Assembly (NCBI GenBank): GCA_965226695.1
Contig: OZ245405.1
Location: 1,488,001-1,552,000, forward strand
Source of the DNA: CATOSD01 sp965226695
Lineage (GTDB): Bacteria > Chloroflexota > Dehalococcoidia > Lucifugimonadales > CATOSD01
Direction: 5' to 3'
DNA length: 64,000 nucleotides
The notes under the pieces were generated by a model. That model worked only from the letters and a program-made list of their open reading frames with translations. It had not been told where the DNA came from and searched no databases. The translations under genes were made by a program, and so were the position numbers. Below, in pieces: positions 44,642-54,398 of this stretch (the stretch's first letter is position 1; every line of letters starts with the position of its first letter).

Positions 44642-47600
44642 CTATCTGCTCGACCCACTGACGGTAAATACCAGGCGGTTGGACAGCATCCTGTCGTCGT
44701 CGGTGCAGATGGCCCCCTGCGCGTCGCAGTCCTCGGTGACGGGCAGAGTGATCGTCACGTCGCCGTTGGAGTCCGGTTTGACGACAATCTCCCAGCCGAT
44801 GTTGCTGCCCTTGACCAGCCGCCGCGCGCCGGTTACCTTGCCTCCCTCCACCGTGAACACATGGTCGTCCCGCAGCGTCTTGTAGCTGAGCGAAAACTCC
44901 TCGCTGAAGGCGATCCTGAATCTGAATTCGCCGCTGCCGTTGTGGGATGTTGGGACGCTTACGGTATTTGCCGTCAGCGGAGGCCCCTTGACGGTGAATT
45001 TCAGCGGGCTGGACAGCATCCTGCCGTCATCGGTGCAGATGGCCCCCTGCGTGTCGCAATCCTCGGTGACGGGCAGCTCGACGGTGACGTCCGCGTTGGA
45101 GTCCGGGCTGACGGTGATCTCCCACTGGATGTTGGGGGTGGCGCTGTCCCCGTCCAGTTTCCGGGCCCCGGCCACCGTGCCTCTTGTCACCGTGAACGCA
45201 TGGTCCCGCAGCGTCACGTCGCTGAAGCCTTCCTTGGGCTCCTCGCTGAAGCGCAGCTCGAAGGTGAAGTCCTCCTGTCCGTCGTGCGACTCAGGCGCGT
45301 CGTGGATGGCGGCCGTCAGCGGCGTCTCCGCGGACTCCTGCTCCCCTTGCGCTTCACGCGTCTCACGCGTCTCCGTAGACTTCGGCGGCGTCTCCTCATC
45401 GGGGATGATCAAGGGCGGGGCAGACAGCTTCGCGTAGCTGGTTAGCGACTCGGCGTTGCCCGCGTCGTCGGTGAAGGTGACCCGCACCTGGATGGGTTTG
45501 CCCTCGTCGTCGCCGGTCACGGTGTAGGTGGAGCTTGCCGCTCCCTCGATGTCGGCGCCGGACCGGACCCATTGGTAGGCGAACACCGCGCCGGTCAGGC
45601 CGTCCTCGTCCTCGATGCCGTCCGTGGTCGCGGTCAGCGTCTCGCCGGCCTGCACCGTCCCGGTGATGCCCGGCCCGCCCGTCGCCGGGCTGTTCGCCCT
45701 CTGGCCCATCGAGGTGGTGATGGTGCCGTCGACCTTGAGCGTGCCGTAGACGCCCCCGAACGGATGGCGCTTATTCTCAGGGTAATAGGACCCTCTGGCG
45801 GTGACGGCGACGTAGTAGTCGCCGTCGCCCGGCGCGGTGAACGCCATGGTGAGGTCGGTGCAAGTGCCGTCCGTTTTGCGCGCTATGCTTGATCCGCTGT
45901 CGGGCACCAGGGCGCCGTCGGAGTCGTAGATGCCCTCGATGATGCCTTCGTGCAAGCAGGCCACGTCATAGACGAACCGGTAGTGCACGTTTGCGGGCAG
46001 GGCGACCCGGATCCAGTCCACGTCGTCGGTGGCTGAGCTGTTGTAGTTTGTCTTCGTGCGCATCAGGTAGGTCTGCAGACTTCCGCCCACCTCGACCTCG
46101 GCCGTCGTGGTCGTGTCCGCGGGGTGATCGTCGGACCGCGCCGACAGCGTGTACACACGATCGGGCGCGTGGCCGCCCTTCGGGGCCGCTATGGACACGT
46201 AATAGGCGCCGGCCTGGTCCGTTCGGAAGGGCAGGCTGTTGAGCCGATTGGGGTGCTGGTACCAGTTTGGAGGCCCTCCTACGGGCTCGATGGCGCTGCT
46301 GCGCAGCTCTGTTCCCTGGTCGTCGTGGATCTTCAGCAGGTACAGCGTCGGCTGTGGGTCTGTTGGGTCTGCGTCGAACTGGTAGTCGACGTCGGCTTCG
46401 AGGCTGACGGCGTACCAGTCGACGTCCCGGGCGCTAGCGTGCTGGCCCTTCACGCCGTCACCGTCGACGACGAGGCGCCCGGCGGTGGTGGTGTCGCCGG
46501 GCAGGTCGCCGCAGGTGGGCTCGCCCAACCCGGCCGACGCGCTGGTCACGGGCTCGCCGAGAATGGCCATCTTGAGCAAATCAGCGTTCGGCGACCAAGC
46601 CGCGCCGGGTCTTTCCCGGAAATAGGCGACGTCGCCTATCGACCAATCCCGGATGGCGCAGGCGTCCTGCCCCGTACCGGAGGTGACGGCTGTCCGGAAG
46701 AAGTCCTCAGTAGGCGAATGCGCAATGTCGATGACCAGCCAGAAGGTCGTGTTTGCGGCAAGCGTGGTGTCGGCCGGGGCATCGAAAGTGAGCACACCGA
46801 CCTGCGGATTGGCCCGCAGTCCCAGTTCGTGAAGCGCGACCCCCGGTTTCCCGCCGTCGTCTGAGTAGATGGAGGCCCTGATTGCCCCGAGGACCTGGAG
46901 CGGTGGGATGACCGTCACTTCAATTTGTACACCATGAAGGGTATGAACCGCATCGTTGCCGTTGGTGAATGAAGCCGCATACGCAATTTCCAGGTTGATT
47001 CTCTTGCCGACAAGTTGGCCCCTTGAGGTCGACGGCTGACCCAGGGTGCTGACCAACACGGGGCCGGGCGGCGGCGGAGCCGGGTTCGGGGCGGGCGGCA
47101 GCGGGTTCGGCCAGCCGTAGACGTTGAGCGGGATCCACTTGAACTCGTTGTCGAGGTTCCAGTCGTCCCCGCCGAAACCCACCGGATGGACAAAGCGGCT
47201 GCCGTAGGGTCCGCCGAGGGTCCAGCCGGCTTCGGCGCCCAGGTCCTCGCCGCGGCTGGCGTTGGGCGTTTCGTAGTAGCCGGCGGCGGCGTTTTGGAAG
47301 TAGGCCACGTAGGTAAGCCCCGGCTCGGCCTGGAATAGTTCGCTGCCGGTCCTCGGAGCGAACCGGTCGGGCGAACCGCCGATGCCCGCTGTCGCCTGGT
47401 AGCTGGCCAGGGGCGACTGGGGGTCGCGCGCGCCCTCGCGGGAGCTGAACGCGTCGGCGGCGTAGATGTTCGCTACCGGGTCCAGCGTCCCGCTCTCGAG
47501 GTCGATGTCCATCCCGAGGCCGGAGATAGTGTAGCCGGTCGGGTGGGGGCCGGTGGTGAACCCGCGCCCGCCGGCCCATTCGTGGTCGTAGTGTTTATTC

Positions 47601-48490
47601 GTGCTGCACAGCCGCCACGATGTCTCGGTATCGGGACCCTCCACGAACTGCGGATCGCAGTCAAGCCTGATGCTTGGGTTGGTCGCCCCGCCGTCGTACG
47701 TTCTGCCCTTCGGCAGATTGAGCCAGACCTTGGTCACGCGCTCGGTGCCGAAGCGCAGGAAGGGGCCGTCGTCGGCGGTGTCGCGCAGCCCGTGGGCGCC
47801 GACCAGCACGCGCTCCTCAACTAGGTAACCGTTTACTACCATCGCGATCGGATTGAGCGCAGAGGCTTGCCACGTGCGTCCGGTTAAGGAGAAGAAGTTG
47901 CGCTGGAGCGAGGTGTCGGAGATCGGCCAGCTGTCTGGGTCCTCATCGCCGTTCGGTGCGGTCGAAATCTCATAGACGCCGACCCCGGAAACCTCCTCGA
48001 ACACCGCCCAGTAGGTCTGGTTGGGATACAGAGGCGTGTTGTCCGGGAACTCCAGGTAGAGATCTGGCTCTTCCTCGCTTGCGCCCCGGAAGTGTGTGAC
48101 GTACAGGGGCTCGGCATGGGGACTTCCTTCGTGGTCGCGGTGGATGGACAGCCGGGCCAGGGGAGTCCCGGTGACCTTGGTGAAAATAAGCACTTCGACA
48201 AGCTGGTACCAGCCGGCGTCGCTGCCGGTGGTAAAGGAGACGGCGTAGGACCGGTAGCTGGCGGCGCTCGGAGGCGTGGCGCCGGGGTCGCCTGCAACGA
48301 ATCCGGCGACGAGGCCGTCATCTTCATCGTCAACATCGTCGGTGTTGTCTGCTAGCTTTACAAGGCTGTTCTGCTGCTGCGCCACCGGCGGGTCGGACGA
48401 GGTGTCCGTGGTGGTCTCTTGCGCATGGGCCAGGGACACGAGGCCCACGAGCAGGGCCATGATTGCCAGCAAGGGCAGTAGTCTAATCAA
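44642..48490 (-). CDS. Secreted repeat protein 3 (large, anchor-R-like and pre-peptidase-like domains, paired C-terminal repeats)
   Basis: A 1282-aa exported protein with signal peptide LLPLLAIMALLVGLVSLAHA. Two copies of the N-domain type (YAVSFTTGSDAGWYQLVEV and YAASFTNGNDAVHTL) are followed by two pre-peptidase-C-like beta domains (RDVDWYAVSLEADVDYQFD; DDVDWIRVALPANVHYRFVY). An Ig-like AGETLTATTDGIEDEDGL unit and two LRDHAFTVT/LRDDHVFTVE-type domains follow, ending in a GSSR tail. The start is TTG 48490, 10 bp after AGGAGG. A conserved element lies at 48668-48717, ~180 bp upstream. Likely surface display or matrix binding; no catalytic motif is seen. Confidence 0.82.
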   Translation of the reverse strand: MIRLLPLLAIMALLVGLVSLAHAQETTTDTSSDPPVAQQQNSLVKLADNTDDVDDEDDGLVAGFVAGDPGATPPSAASYRSYAVSFTTGSDAGWYQLVEVLIFTKVTGTPLARLSIHRDHEGSPHAEPLYVTHFRGASEEEPDLYLEFPDNTPLYPNQTYWAVFEEVSGVGVYEISTAPNGDEDPDSWPISDTSLQRNFFSLTGRTWQASALNPIAMVVNGYLVEERVLVGAHGLRDTADDGPFLRFGTERVTKVWLNLPKGRTYDGGATNPSIRLDCDPQFVEGPDTETSWRLCSTNKHYDHEWAGGRGFTTGPHPTGYTISGLGMDIDLESGTLDPVANIYAADAFSSREGARDPQSPLASYQATAGIGGSPDRFAPRTGSELFQAEPGLTYVAYFQNAAAGYYETPNASRGEDLGAEAGWTLGGPYGSRFVHPVGFGGDDWNLDNEFKWIPLNVYGWPNPLPPAPNPAPPPPGPVLVSTLGQPSTSRGQLVGKRINLEIAYAASFTNGNDAVHTLHGVQIEVTVIPPLQVLGAIRASIYSDDGGKPGVALHELGLRANPQVGVLTFDAPADTTLAANTTFWLVIDIAHSPTEDFFRTAVTSGTGQDACAIRDWSIGDVAYFRERPGAAWSPNADLLKMAILGEPVTSASAGLGEPTCGDLPGDTTTAGRLVVDGDGVKGQHASARDVDWYAVSLEADVDYQFDADPTDPQPTLYLLKIHDDQGTELRSSAIEPVGGPPNWYQHPNRLNSLPFRTDQAGAYYVSIAAPKGGHAPDRVYTLSARSDDHPADTTTTAEVEVGGSLQTYLMRTKTNYNSSATDDVDWIRVALPANVHYRFVYDVACLHEGIIEGIYDSDGALVPDSGSSIARKTDGTCTDLTMAFTAPGDGDYYVAVTARGSYYPENKRHPFGGVYGTLKVDGTITTSMGQRANSPATGGPGITGTVQAGETLTATTDGIEDEDGLTGAVFAYQWVRSGADIEGAASSTYTVTGDDEGKPIQVRVTFTDDAGNAESLTSYAKLSAPPLIIPDEETPPKSTETRETREAQGEQESAETPLTAAIHDAPESHDGQEDFTFELRFSEEPKEGFSDVTLRDHAFTVTRGTVAGARKLDGDSATPNIQWEITVSPDSNADVTVELPVTEDCDTQGAICTDDGRMLSSPLKFTVKGPPLTANTVSVPTSHNGSGEFRFRIAFSEEFSLSYKTLRDDHVFTVEGGKVTGARRLVKGSNIGWEIVVKPDSNGDVTITLPVTEDCDAQGAICTDDDRMLSNRLVFTVSGSSR

Positions 48491-48667
48491 TTAGTGTTGT
48501 CCTCCTCGAAAGTTAATGCTGTCCCAGCCGCATCCTACCCGCAGTCCGGATGACCTTTCCCTCAGGTGGCGGCGTTGCACGGGGCTCGTCAATTACAGCA
48601 AGCGTTCTCAATCCCTATGCGCCTTATGCACAACAACATTTGAGCCAATGGCCCCCGCAGAAGGCTG

Positions 48668-48717
48668 GACAAGGTTTGTTTGCATCGCTTTGCAGAGGGA
48701 ATTTGGATGCATCTTTG
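48668..48717. promoter_or_regulatory. Conserved upstream element of surface-protein gene 3
   Basis: Contains ACAAGGTTTGTTTGCATCG, TTTGCAGAGGGAATTTGGA and a second GCATC. The GCA half-sites at 48682 and 48709 are 27 bp apart. It lies ~178 bp from the TTG start at 48490. The rest of 48491-48818 has no gene. Confidence 0.65.
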
Positions 48718-48818
48718 GTAGGCGAAAACCGTTCTTGATCCCGTCCGTAGTCGCCGTAGCAAAGACGGCGATTCGGGAGTTGTGGCGCCTCAGCGGAGGC
48801 CGCTGAGGCGCCACCCCC

Positions 48819-51630
48819 CTAGTTGGTGATCGTGCCATCGATCTTGTGGCCGGAGAGCGTGATTAGCTGGCCCGTGATGTTGTCGAAGACGGGCAGGTTG
48901 TCGTCGACGGCGACGATGGTGTCGACGGCGGCGTCGGGGTAGGAGAGCGGGCGGTTGTAGAGGAAGATGCCGTTGGTGTCGGTTTCCGTTGCGAGCACGG
49001 TGTAGGCGAACACCAGCGTGTTGCTGCCACTGCCGCTCACATAGGGCGCGTAATTGTCGCCCGCTCCGGAGACTTTGAAACGCAGCCGCGGAGCGCCCGT
49101 GATGGTCACTGGCTCGCTGAACTTCACTTCGAAGGTGATCACGTCGCCTGCCCCGTAGGTGTCTGAGTCCATGCCCCTGGTGGGATCGGAGGTCACTTCC
49201 TGCGAGACCGACAGCGGGTTGTGGCGCTCCCTGGCCCAGACTCCAATTGGGATTGATTTGCTGTTGCCGACTCCGAGCCAGGAAGCGGTGGTCTTGGTCA
49301 CCGCGAGGTCGCCAATGCGCCAGCCGGGCTCATAGGCCGATTCGCCATTCGAATCCATTCCGCTTGGCCTGTAGTTGGTTCCTTCCATGACTATCCAGTA
49401 GTAGGTGTGAAGAGTTCCACTGCTGTCAGTGGGCATGAGGGTTATCTCCGCGCAGTCCGTGGCCAGGAATGTAGTGGCCGGTATGCCGGCTGACCACACC
49501 ACGTGGTGTTGGACCTTGCTGGGGTTGCGGAAGTCGCACAGTTTGGTGCCCGGCGCATTGCTTGTGTTTGAGTACAGCGAGAACTGCGGGCTCCCCCCGT
49601 GAGTTATAAAGGTTTGTATCCGGTCAAGTTTGTAGCCGGCGGCGTTGTAGCCGGTCTCGAAAAACATTGCGTACTGTCTTGCGGCGCCGACTTCCAGAAG
49701 GTTGGTCCTCGTGTCCTGATAAAGGTTGCTTACGAATTCCCGGGTGCCGGTGATGTCCGTCATCTGGATCGTGTAGGGCCCGTTGTAGATCCTGGAATTG
49801 GTGTTGAGCTGGTCGTAGGCTGCGACGTGAAGCAGGTAGCTCGTGTTCCATTCCCTGGACTGGCGGGAGTGGGTGAAGTGGACGAAGGTGTGGCCGTCGT
49901 CGCGATTGTGGTCGGATTCGCAGCAGCCGCTCGCGTCCGGGTAATTGTCGTGGTCGGGGTCGATGAACTCGACCCCGGCCGAGCCCACAGTGTTGTTGTT
50001 CGGGCTGGCGCCGAACGTGACCTCGACGCGGTAGCTGTGGCCGGGTTGGGTGTCGAGATACCAGTAGTCGCCGGTTTGACCGTAGTTCCTGTCCACGCCG
50101 GCGGTCATATGGCCGTTGCTGACCGTGCCGGGCGTCACCAAGCCGCGCGTCTCGTGAGCGTTGAAGTCGGCGCCCGGGAAGTCCTCGCCGGCGGGCTCGT
50201 CGGTCACCCAATCGGACGAGCCGAGCACCGCCAGCTTGATGGGCCGCGCTGCGCTCACCCAAACGGGTGCGCCAACATCGCTATCATACTCATAACTCTG
50301 GTTGTCGATGAGCCAACCGGAAACCGGGGGCGGAGTCTGGTCCTCGGCTGTGGAGCTCGTGGTACGGAGAATCAGAGTTTGTGTGAGCGGGACCTCGAAT
50401 ACGACCCAGTACCTGACCCCGCCGGGAAGGATCGTCCCCGGCGGGGCTGAAAGGGTGTAGTCACTGAACCCGCCGGTTCTGACGAAGCCGTCCGGCACGG
50501 TCAGGGTGTGCAGACGGGACCCGGGGAGCCCGCTGTCGTCGCTATGCAGGCTGACGCGCACTACCTCCGGAATATAGAGGTCCGTACCAGACCCATCCGG
50601 ACGTGCAGAGACCCGGATGCCCTCGAACCGGTAGCCGGAGTCGGCGAGGTGCGGGCCGGCCACAAAGGACTGTGCGCCTTTAAAGGTATCAAACACTCTT
50701 GCAGTTCCTTCATCCGTCTGTCCAAGGTTCGAGACGAGGACCGCATCGCTGCTCTGTTGCAGCGTGATCAGCTGCTCCTCTTCTTCCTCTTCTGCCGCTG
50801 GCACGGTCGCCGTGAGCGTGTTGGACAGGGGGCTGAGGCCAGTGGAGTTGCGGGCCTTCACGGCGTAGGTGTGGGTCTGGCCCGCGGGCGGCGCCGTGTC
50901 CGTGTAGCTGGTCCCGCTCGACCCCGTATCCTCTTCGATGACTACAAGGGAGTCGGCGGCCAGGCCCCGCAGGACCTGGTAGCCGGTGATCGAATCGTCC
51001 GACGGGTTCAGCCACGACAGCAAGACCTGCCCCGCGGGGGTCACCGCGGCTCCCGCGAGGTTGGGCGTCGCGGGCGCGGAGGAGTTGGGCGTCACGGAGT
51101 TGCGCGTCCCCGCCGCCAAGGAACCCTTCGACGGCTGACTCATCACCCGGGCCTGTACCTCGACCCAGGGCCCGCTCCAGGGGCTGCTCTTGTGCTCACC
51201 TTTGTGATAGCGGGCCCGCGCCTGCACCTTGAACTCGGTCCCCTCCGGAAGCCCGCTCAGGGTCAGCGAGGTCGCGTCGCCCGCCGGGTAGGCTGCCCCG
51301 GTCGGTCTCGTTGGTGCCCTTCCAGGAGAGGTAGCCGGACCCAACCGGCGCCCATCTGAGGCGGTAGTCGGTGGGCGCCGGGCTGGGCGTGTTCCAGGAG
51401 ACGGTAAGGGTCCCGGGGGTATCGCTGGTCAGCGTCACACCGGTCATGGCTCCATCGGCTGCCTGGGCCTGGGCAACCGCGAAGACGCCCCCGAAAGCGA
51501 CGGCGGCCAGCAGCAGGACCGCCAGCGCCAGCTTGCGCACCGGCAGGGAGTTCCCACGCCTGCTCCAAACGCCAAACATGCGGTGGAATAGGCCGGACGC
51601 TTGCACGGTTGGAGTCGCGGACTTCTTCAT
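48819..51630 (-). pseudogene. Secreted FN3-containing surface protein 4, frameshifted near the N-terminus
   Basis: ATG 51630 (GAGGAGCG upstream) opens a signal peptide (LALAVLLLAAVAFGGVFAVA) and the first fibronectin type III strands (VTLTSDTPGTLTVSWNTPSP). After NETDRG, at ~51295-51302, the frame changes and AAYPAGDATSLTLSGLPEGT continues the same FN3 domain. Later parts are a second FN3 (YQVLRGLAADSLVV), an acidic EEEEEE linker, two anchor-R-like domains and a C-terminal beta domain (VSQEVTSDPTRGMDSDTYG, VVTIT-type edge strands) ending in IDGTITN. One extra G in CCGGGGCAGCC explains the break. The conserved element at 51861 lies ~230 bp upstream. Confidence 0.8.
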
Positions 51631-51860
51631 AGCTATTTACGCTCCTCAACATTCGAATATGACGGGCCGGCGGCCCTGCGTGGCCGCTGTTGAACCCGTC
51701 GTCGTTCGGCCTGTAGGGCCGGTCATGACCTCCTCGGTCCCAACGCAGCCCACGCTCTCCGACTTGCCATACGAAACCAGCCTCAACGGGCTGCCGCTGG
51801 GGCTGTTTCGACCCTATACACCAGCCTAATACACCAGCCTATATGCCTCTACAGAGACTG

Positions 51861-51912
51861 CACAAGGTTCGTTTGCAACGTTCCTCAGTAGGAATTTGGA
51901 CGCAACGTTTAG
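51861..51912. promoter_or_regulatory. Conserved upstream element of surface-protein gene 4
   Basis: CACAAGGTTCGTTTGCAACG is followed by AGGAATTTGGACGCAACGTT. The GCAACGTT half-sites start at 51875 and 51902, again 27 bp apart. It lies in the ~520-bp divergent region between the FN3 gene and the sensor kinase, which otherwise holds no gene. Confidence 0.65.
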
Positions 51913-52155
51913 CGAGCTAAAAGGGAGCGCTTCTGCGTGCATGCGGTGATGTGTATTCGCCTTCTTTTGAGGGTGTTATATAGCTATTTAGCGTGTGCTT
52001 TTAGTTAGGGTGTATGGCATTTCTTATGTAGGTACTAATGCCTACACCCCATTGGGTACATTTCAGTCTCGACAACGCCGCACCGTCGCGGTACGTTTGG
52101 GGGTGCAGCATGCAACGGCACTCACCCTGCACGTGAGAGGGGGCCACCTATATTG

Positions 52156-53433
52156 ATGCCAGAGGACGGTTTCGGCGGAGCGCGTCCCACCCCCGCAACC
52201 CGCGTTGCGATGCTGCGGGGGTGGGCTAGCGGCCCGGCCATGCTCGGCGCCGAACTGCGCAGGCGGGTCCTCCGGGCCGTCCGCGCCGACCCGGACGTGA
52301 TGCTGTACGCCGCGAGGGTCTCGGTCTGGGCGCGCTGGCTGGTCTGGCTCGTCGGCGTGTTCCAATTGGCCTATCGACCGGAGCTCTGGTACGCCACCGA
52401 CAAGGAGTACCTGTTCCTGGGCGTGCCGCTGCTGGCGTTCAACGGGTTCGTCCACTACCGGCTCCGGAGGGACCGGACGGTGACGTGGCGCTGGCTGTTC
52501 TTCCTCAGCGGCATGGATATCGCGCTGATCACTGCCATCGTCATCATCGGCGGCGACTTCCACCTCTTCAGCTACGTGACCTACTATCCCGCCCTGGCGC
52601 TGTTCGCGGTTGTCTTCGCGTCCCTGTGGCTCAGCCTTGCCTGGGCGACGATAGCCGGGGCCATCTATGCCGTGGTCAGCCTGACGGTGGGCCCGGGCCT
52701 CGATTTCGATGCGGGTCAGGAGAAGGCCCTGCTCTTCAGGGTGGTGGCCATGTATGCGGTCGTCGCATCCGTAAGCCTCATCGCCCGGTTCGAACGGGTC
52801 AGGCGACAGGAGTCCGCGGAGCGGGAGAGGGATCTGCTCCGGGAGCGCATCGAGCTCTCCCAGGCCATCCACGACACGGCCGCGCAGACCGCGTACATGA
52901 TCGGCCTGGGGGTCCGCAAGGCCATGAGGCTGGCCGGCGGCTCGAACGAAGAGCTGGCCGCCACGCTTGCCGCGACCGCATCGCTGTCGAAGGCGGCCAT
53001 CTGGGAGCTGCGGCGTCCCATCGACGAGGGGCATCTCTTCGAGGGGAGGGAGCTGGGCCGGGTGCTCTGGTCGCACATCGAGACATTCGAGAGGGTCGCG
53101 TCGATCCCCGCCGAGATGCTGCAGTCCGGGACCGAGCCCCCGCTTGCCGTCGAGACCCGGGCCCGCCTCTTCTCCATCGCCCACAACGCGCTCACCAACG
53201 CATTCCTGCACGCCGGGGCCGGCAGGGTCGAGGTCCGGCTGGACTTCGAGACCGACTGTATCCGGCTGTCCGTCTCGGACGACGGGGTCGGCCTGCCCGA
53301 CGACTACGCCGAGCGCGGACGGGGATTCAGGGGCATGAGGGCGGACGCCGAGCGCTTGGGCGGCAGGCTCATCGTGGAGACGGGCGGCCTCAATGGGGGA
53401 ACGACCGTGACCTGCGAGACACCCTACAGGTAG
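52156..53433 (+). CDS. NarL/DegS-type sensor histidine kinase with membrane-embedded N-terminus
   Basis: A 425-aa kinase. Residues ~50-215 contain about six hydrophobic segments (for example WARWLVWLVGVFQLAY, FLSGMDIALITAIVII, LALFAVVFASLWLSLAWATI) with almost no extracellular loop, so the stimulus is probably sensed within or near the membrane. A HisKA_3 box follows with phospho-acceptor His239 in AIHDTAAQ, then an HATPase domain with NALTNAFLHAGAGRV (N box), SDDGVGLPDDY and GRGFRGMRADAERLGG. ATG 52156 is preceded by an alternative TTG at 52153. It is divergent from the surface proteins and 19 bp ahead of its response regulator. Confidence 0.9.
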   Translation: MPEDGFGGARPTPATRVAMLRGWASGPAMLGAELRRRVLRAVRADPDVMLYAARVSVWARWLVWLVGVFQLAYRPELWYATDKEYLFLGVPLLAFNGFVHYRLRRDRTVTWRWLFFLSGMDIALITAIVIIGGDFHLFSYVTYYPALALFAVVFASLWLSLAWATIAGAIYAVVSLTVGPGLDFDAGQEKALLFRVVAMYAVVASVSLIARFERVRRQESAERERDLLRERIELSQAIHDTAAQTAYMIGLGVRKAMRLAGGSNEELAATLAATASLSKAAIWELRRPIDEGHLFEGRELGRVLWSHIETFERVASIPAEMLQSGTEPPLAVETRARLFSIAHNALTNAFLHAGAGRVEVRLDFETDCIRLSVSDDGVGLPDDYAERGRGFRGMRADAERLGGRLIVETGGLNGGTTVTCETPYR

Positions 53434-53452
53434 TTGCTGAGAGGAGACCGAG

Positions 53453-54130
53453 ATGTCGTCTATGACACGGATCAAGGTGATGCTGGCGGACGACCATCCC
53501 ATCATGCGGGACGGCCTGCGTGACGCCCTGGAGGGCGAGGGGGACTTCGAGGTGGTCGGATCGGCGGTGGACGGGGTTGAGGCGGTGAGCATGGCGCAGA
53601 GCGTTGCGCCCGAGGTCGTCGTCATGGACGTGATGATGCCGAACATGGACGGCGTGGACGCCTGCCGGGAGATCATGGAGCTGCTGCCGGACACGCGGGT
53701 GCTGATGCTGACGGCCTCGACCACAGAGGACGCGGTCGTGGAGGCGATCGCCGCCGGCGCGACGGGCTATCTGCAGAAGGACTCCGGGCCTGAGGAGCTG
53801 GCGGAGGCGATTCGGGAGGTGGCCCAGGGCCGTCTGCGCATACCGGACAAGGCCATACGGCGGGTCTTCGCGCTGATCCGCGGCCAGCGGGCGCTCACCG
53901 CGAGTCGGGCCCTGAAAGCGCTGACCGACCGGGAGCGGGAGATCCTGCAGATGTTCGCCAGCGGCAAGTCCTACGCCCAGATCGCCGAGGCCAAGGGCAA
54001 CAAGGTCGTGACCGTCAGGAACTCGGTCTACCGCATTCAGGACAAGCTGGGAGTCGAAACGAAACAGGAGATGGTGGTCTGGGCCGTGAAGAACGGCCTG
54101 CTGGACGAGGTGGAGCGGGGTGGGTGTTGA
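53453..54130 (+). CDS. NarL/LuxR-family response regulator
   Basis: A 225-aa regulator. The receiver domain shows ADDHPIMRDGL, phospho-acceptor Asp59 in VVMDVMMPNMDG, TAST and the conserved Lys in YLQKDSGPEEL. A LuxR-type HTH starts at LTDREREILQMFASGKSYAQ and includes the recognition helix KVVTVRNSVYRIQDKLGV. AGGAGA lies before the ATG. It pairs with the kinase just upstream and could bind the repeated element found before three nearby surface-protein genes (inference). A small overlapping frame (54124-54275, LTYGQLLLRVGYRMTEA) follows, cut off by an IS end; it may be the start of a lost gene. Confidence 0.92.
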   Translation: MSSMTRIKVMLADDHPIMRDGLRDALEGEGDFEVVGSAVDGVEAVSMAQSVAPEVVVMDVMMPNMDGVDACREIMELLPDTRVLMLTASTTEDAVVEAIAAGATGYLQKDSGPEELAEAIREVAQGRLRIPDKAIRRVFALIRGQRALTASRALKALTDREREILQMFASGKSYAQIAEAKGNKVVTVRNSVYRIQDKLGVETKQEMVVWAVKNGLLDEVERGGC

Positions 54131-54398
54131 CCTACGGCCAGCTGCTGCTCCGCGTCGGCTATCGGATGACGGAGGCGACCATCAAGGTAAAGGAAGATTC
54201 TTATCAGGGGAAAGACATGCCAATCCCTGAATCCACACTATCCCAGTGGAGCCATCATCAATCCGCCAAGGCTTCTGTAAAGGGCGGAGTAATAATGGAC
54301 CGGCGAGGCGGGGTCGAGCGTTGAGGAGTGGCGCTTGAAGACTGTACCACCCGCCGCCTTCTATAGAGTTGGAGGCAACTCGATGGAAGGTGTGAAGG

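Noticed and set aside
52063..53724. 553-codon open frame on the - strand across the sensor kinase
   Set aside because: Antisense to a complete HisKA_3/HATPase kinase, with no domain of its own.
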